This document shows positions 34,452 through 37,301 of a stretch of DNA of 37,301 bases, piece by piece (the first letter of the stretch is position 1; each line of letters begins with the position of its first letter). The position numbers were made by a program, and so were the translations under genes. Source of the stretch: a bacterium (GTDB lineage: Bacteria; Krumholzibacteriota; Krumholzibacteriia; LZORAL124-64-63); assembly GCA_003353795.1 (NCBI GenBank), contig PIVY01000026.1, positions 1-37,301 on the forward strand. Direction: 5' to 3'. The notes beneath the pieces are model-generated. The model ran no database searches and had not been told where the DNA came from. It saw only the letters and a list, made by a program, of their open reading frames with translations.

Positions 34452-35567
34452 CTATGCCCGTCTCGGACACGGCGGCAGCTTCTCTTCCGCGGTGAGCGGG
34501 ATCGCTCCCTCCCCGACGCAGTCGATGGGGTCGCAGCAGGTGTGGCACACGCGCTTGTAGGCCCGGAACCCGTGCAGCTCGATGGCCGGCGAGAGGAAGT
34601 CGTCCTTCACCGGCTCGTCGCCGAGCAGGTCGGTGCTCAGGTACTTCTTGTTGTCGTCGGGGAACATGGTGACCACCACGGCCTCGGGCCCGAGCTGGTC
34701 CTGGATCTTCACCGCGCCGAGGAAATTGGCGCCCGACGAGATGCCCACCCCGATGCCCAGTTCCTGCGCCAACCGCTGCGCCATGATGATGGAATCGCCG
34801 TCGTCGACGGACACCACGTCGTCCAGGTTCTCGAGGTTGAGGATCGCGGGAATGAACTCGTCGCTGATCCCCTGGATGCGGTGCTTGCCCACCTTGTGCC
34901 CGGTGGTCAGGGTGGGGGAGTTGGACGGTTCGAGCGGGTGCAACTTGATGGCCGGATTCTGCTCCCGCAGGTAGCGGCCCGTGCCCATGATGGTGCCGCC
35001 GGTGCCCACGCCGGCCACCAGCGCATCGGGCTTGTGGCCCAGGAACCGCAGCTGCCACCAGATTTCCGGACCGGTGCCCATGGCGTGGGCGTCGCAGTTG
35101 TCGACGTTGGAGAACTGGCGTGGCAGGAAGGTGTCCGGCCGCGACTCGGCCAGCTCCTCGGCCAGCTTGATGCTGCCCAGGAAACCGTCCTCCTCACGAG
35201 ATACCAGGCGGATGTCGGCGCCCAGACTGCGGATGAGGTTGATGCGCTCGGCGCTCATCCAGTCGGGCATGAAGATCGACACCGGATGGCCCAGCGCCTT
35301 GCCGATGGCGGAGAACGAGATGCCGGTGTTGCCGCTGGTGGCCTCGACGATGAGACTGCCCGGGTTCAGCAGGGCCCGCTCGTAACCCCTGCGCAGGATG
35401 TGCAGGGCCATGCGGTCCTTGATGCTGCCCGTCATGTTGAGATTCTCGGCCTTGGCGTAGATGGTGCGCCGGCAACCGCCGTAACTGAAATCGATGCCCA
35501 GCAGGGGCGTGTTTCCCACGAGATGCCCGAGGCTGCGGAGTCGGCGGTCGAGGGCGGCTGCGAGCAT
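34452..35567 (-). CDS. Cysteine-synthase-family PLP enzyme with Cys-rich tail
   Basis: A 371-residue fold-type II PLP enzyme, in the family of O-acetylserine sulfhydrylase and cystathionine beta-synthase. Schiff-base Lys50 is in NMTGSIKDR; the substrate loop is [11 protein letters not shown]; the phosphate-binding glycine loop is [20 protein letters not shown] and [17 protein letters not shown] follow. The tail (about 345-371) carries four cysteines ([11 protein letters not shown]) plus one near the end, absent from normal cysteine synthases; it could bind metal or be redox-active (seen, role unknown). An AAAGGA site precedes the ATG. Whether it makes cysteine or another amino acid is open. 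Confidence 0.9.
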   Translation of the reverse strand: MLAAALDRRLRSLGHLVGNTPLLGIDFSYGGCRRTIYAKAENLNMTGSIKDRMALHILRRGYERALLNPGSLIVEATSGNTGISFSAIGKALGHPVSIFMPDWMSAERINLIRSLGADIRLVSREEDGFLGSIKLAEELAESRPDTFLPRQFSNVDNCDAHAMGTGPEIWWQLRFLGHKPDALVAGVGTGGTIMGTGRYLREQNPAIKLHPLEPSNSPTLTTGHKVGKHRIQGISDEFIPAILNLENLDDVVSVDDGDSIIMAQRLAQELGIGVGISSGANFLGAVKIQDQLGPEAVVVTMFPDDNKKYLSTDLLGDEPVKDDFLSPAIELHGFRAYKRVCHTCCDPIDCVGEGAIPLTAEEKLPPCPRRA

Positions 35568-35695
35568 GGAGGCGGTCCTTTCGGGGACGGGTTCGACAAC
35601 GGCCGTTCAAAGATATCCCACTATTGCCATGGGATCTAACAAATTCTGGAACCGGCGGCGGGATCGCTGTTCAATGATGATCGGAGGTTTTCATC

Positions 35696-36178
35696 GTGGC
35701 TCCCCAGCGCATCCTGCTCACCTCGTTCCTCGTCGTCTTCGCCATGCTGCTCGTCGGCTGCAGCGAGGACGATTGTACACCTCCAGTGCAGATCGAGGAC
35801 TACTTTCAGCCCGGCTGCCGATTCTACACCGGCCCCATCGATCTGGAGGGGGCGGTGGACCACCACAATCTCCCTTCCATCTTCATGGCCGATTTCGACG
35901 TGGAGCCGGGCCGGCGCTATCTCCACATCGATCATGCCCAGCCCGGTGAACGTCCGTTCGGCGGGTACCGGCTCGTCGAGGAACTCGCCGAGCAGCCGCA
36001 GAAAAACGAGGTCCGGGTCCGTTTGCATTCCGTGCATATCGTACCGCGCGTGTATTCGGGAAACGTTGACGTCAACTATCACGTCCGCGTCGACTCCTTG
36101 GCGCAGATCGAGGTCACTCGCCAAGTCGGCGACTCCCTCGTGGTCCTGCCCGTGCAGTTCAATGACGAGACCTGGTGA
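35696..36178 (+). CDS. Lipoprotein of unknown function
   Basis: A 160-residue lipoprotein. Signal peptide MAPQRILLTSFLVVFAMLLVGC, with the lipobox LVGC at Cys22 followed by SEDDC. The mature part looks beta-rich (YFQPGCRFYTGPIDL, NEVRVRLHSVHIVPRVYSGNVDVNYHVRVDSLAQIEV) with no recognised family. GTG start at 35696; GGAGG at 35683-35687 stands eight bases upstream. It ends one base before the convergent sialidase-like gene. Confidence 0.82.
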   Translation: MAPQRILLTSFLVVFAMLLVGCSEDDCTPPVQIEDYFQPGCRFYTGPIDLEGAVDHHNLPSIFMADFDVEPGRRYLHIDHAQPGERPFGGYRLVEELAEQPQKNEVRVRLHSVHIVPRVYSGNVDVNYHVRVDSLAQIEVTRQVGDSLVVLPVQFNDETW

Positions 36179-36179
36179 G

Positions 36180-37301
36180 TCAAGGCATGATGGCTTCCAG
36201 AGAGAACGTGACGAAATCGACCCGCTCGTACGATCGCTCGTCGCCGGCCTCGAAGAGGCATCCCACGCGGCCGTCTGGCATCCTGGCCAGGCAGGAGTAG
36301 GCCGCCGGTCCTGGGTGGACCGATCGGGCTGCGGGCCAGCTCCGGCCCCCGTCCCGGCTCGCCCGCACCACCAGGTTCTCCCGCTTCTGACCGGCCGGAT
36401 TGCTGAACAGGATCAGGTCACCTGTCGATTCGCCCGGCCATGAGTAGCGCAAGATGCTGGCCTGGCAGACCGGCTCCACGAGCGTGCGATGGTCACGGGG
36501 CGGGGTGAAAGAGACGCCGCCGTCCGAACTGGTCGCCTGGTTTCGCCGACCACGCCCGGTGAACGCCCGCAAGTTCGCCAGGATCGCGCCGGCAGGCTCG
36601 GTCAGCTCCACGATCTGGGGCTCGCCCATGTCGGGCCGGATCGTGCCGCCCATCTGCCAGGTCGCTCCGTGGTCGTCGCTGAAGAAGACGTGACCGCCGA
36701 ACGCGGCCTCGATGCCGTCCAGCTTGCCGCCCGGCTGCGGGTAGCTGTGGTCGCAGGGGATCACGAGCCGACCGGCGTGTGGCCCGCCACGAAGCTGAAT
36801 TCCAACGCCAGGACCAGTGCCGATCCAGCGCATGTCGGGCGCCTTCACCTGGCCGGTGATCTCGAGAGGCATCGACCACGTGGCGCCGTCGTCGTCGCTG
36901 GAGACGGCGAACACTCGTCGCGTATCGCGGGCCTCGCCGCGCACCACGTCCCGCTCCCGGTCGTCGGCCAGATTCCAGGTCATGAGCAGCAAGATCGTGC
37001 CGGTGTCCCGGTCCTCCACCGCCGTGGGATTGCCGATGGTGTCGACACCCATGTCGGCGACCACTTGCGGCGGCGACCAGGTCGCGCCGCCGTCGAGCGA
37101 CCGGCGCAGCAGCACGTCGATGTCGCCGTGATCGCTGCGGCTGTTTCGACGCCCTTCGACGAAGGCGAGGGCGGTGCCGGAACCGGTCACCAGGAGCGAC
37201 GGGATGCGGTAGGTATGGTAGCCGCCCTCGCCGCTGACGAAGACTGACTGCATGGCGACTTCGGTGGGAGATAGAGGCGGGACCTCGTCATCGGAACTGC
37301 A
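36180..37301 (-). CDS. Sialidase-like BNR-repeat protein, 5' end outside the window
   Basis: At least 374 residues, with an open frame to the window edge. From the internal Met at 37253 it reads SVFVSGEGGYHTYRIPSLLVTGSG, containing the YRIP motif of sialidases. Five Asp-box-like repeats follow: SLDGGATW, SDDDGATW, SDDHGATW, SSDGGVSF, SRDGGRSW. Arg residues fitting the substrate triad are in EGRRNSRSDHGD and RASRDGGRSW, though I cannot confirm all. Upstream of the Met the frame reads CSSDDEVPPLSPTEVA, so the first visible residue is a Cys followed by an acidic linker, as after a lipobox: this is probably a lipoprotein, and the gene does not start at 37253. It likely acts as an exo-sialidase or related glycan hydrolase at the cell surface. 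Confidence 0.85.
   Translation of the reverse strand, partial: CSSDDEVPPLSPTEVAMQSVFVSGEGGYHTYRIPSLLVTGSGTALAFVEGRRNSRSDHGDIDVLLRRSLDGGATWSPPQVVADMGVDTIGNPTAVEDRDTGTILLLMTWNLADDRERDVVRGEARDTRRVFAVSSDDDGATWSMPLEITGQVKAPDMRWIGTGPGVGIQLRGGPHAGRLVIPCDHSYPQPGGKLDGIEAAFGGHVFFSDDHGATWQMGGTIRPDMGEPQIVELTEPAGAILANLRAFTGRGRRNQATSSDGGVSFTPPRDHRTLVEPVCQASILRYSWPGESTGDLILFSNPAGQKRENLVVRASRDGGRSWPAARSVHPGPAAYSCLARMPDGRVGCLFEAGDERSYERVDFVTFSLEAIMP

Overview
This GC-rich window looks like one end of a contig from a Gram-negative bacterium. It encodes a TolC-type outer-membrane channel, several outer-membrane beta-barrel proteins, lipoproteins and a porin. One secreted protein ends in a FlgD-like/type IX-like sorting domain with the NYPNPFNPST signature. 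That domain, together with the many small unrecognised exported proteins, suggests an uncultured lineage of the FCB group or its neighbours (Krumholzibacteriota, Eisenbacteria and Latescibacterota are candidates). This placement is inference; no rRNA or ribosomal protein gene is present.

The most interesting content is a selenocysteine (Sec) signal that ordinary gene calling would miss. selD (2870-3922, minus strand) has an in-frame UGA exactly at its catalytic Cys/Sec position, with a hairpin of bacterial SECIS geometry just downstream. A second gene, 11920-12981, encodes an exported Omp28-like thioredoxin-fold protein. Its redox motif reads W-U-D-P-C, again with a SECIS-like hairpin directly 3' of the UGA. 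Read naively, this gene breaks into a 37-residue stub and a headless 307-residue ORF. UGA is used as a normal stop by many neighbouring genes, so this is not a global recoding.

Layout. 1-78: inverted copy of an internal piece of tolC (a fold-back, possibly an assembly artefact). 90-3922 (-): tolC, an HDOD gene, selD. 4147-4530: small membrane protein. 4622-7655 (+): tightly overlapping arsR / DUF318 permease / small thioredoxin / ArsF-like / ArsG-like cluster behind a double palindromic operator. 7774-8904: secreted beta-helix protein. 8962-11671 (-): outer-membrane protein plus NhaC antiporter. 11920-12981: the exported selenoprotein. 12971-16327 (-): YfiR, hybrid histidine kinase, DinB. 16574-18621 (+): molybdenum-cofactor genes (MoeA-like, moaC, mog/moaB). 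18676-19485 (-): lipoprotein. 19605-25006 (-): an apparent operon of a membrane-anchored GMC oxidoreductase, a peptidoglycan amidase and five small membrane/coiled-coil proteins, resembling a lysis cassette. 25144-25653: membrane protein. 25726-28783 (-): porin, ACR3 arsenite efflux and arsC. 28861-33471 (-): ParA-like ATPase, DUF2007 protein, ABC-F ATPase, glnS. 33651-34445: outer-membrane protein. 34452-35567 (-): cysteine-synthase-like enzyme. 35696-36178: lipoprotein. 36180-37301 (-): sialidase-like protein running off the window.

Functional links. SelD, the Sec-containing thioredoxin-like protein and the molybdopterin genes fit an organism that makes Sec and Mo enzymes (inference). Two separate arsenic loci suggest arsenical exposure: an arsR-permease-ArsF/ArsG set and an arsC-ACR3 pair. 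No gene-free stretch exceeds 300 bases; the longest gaps (11672-11919, 16328-16573, 26929-27161, 3923-4146) are regulatory-size. I saw no tRNA, rRNA, CRISPR array, insertion sequence or integrase.
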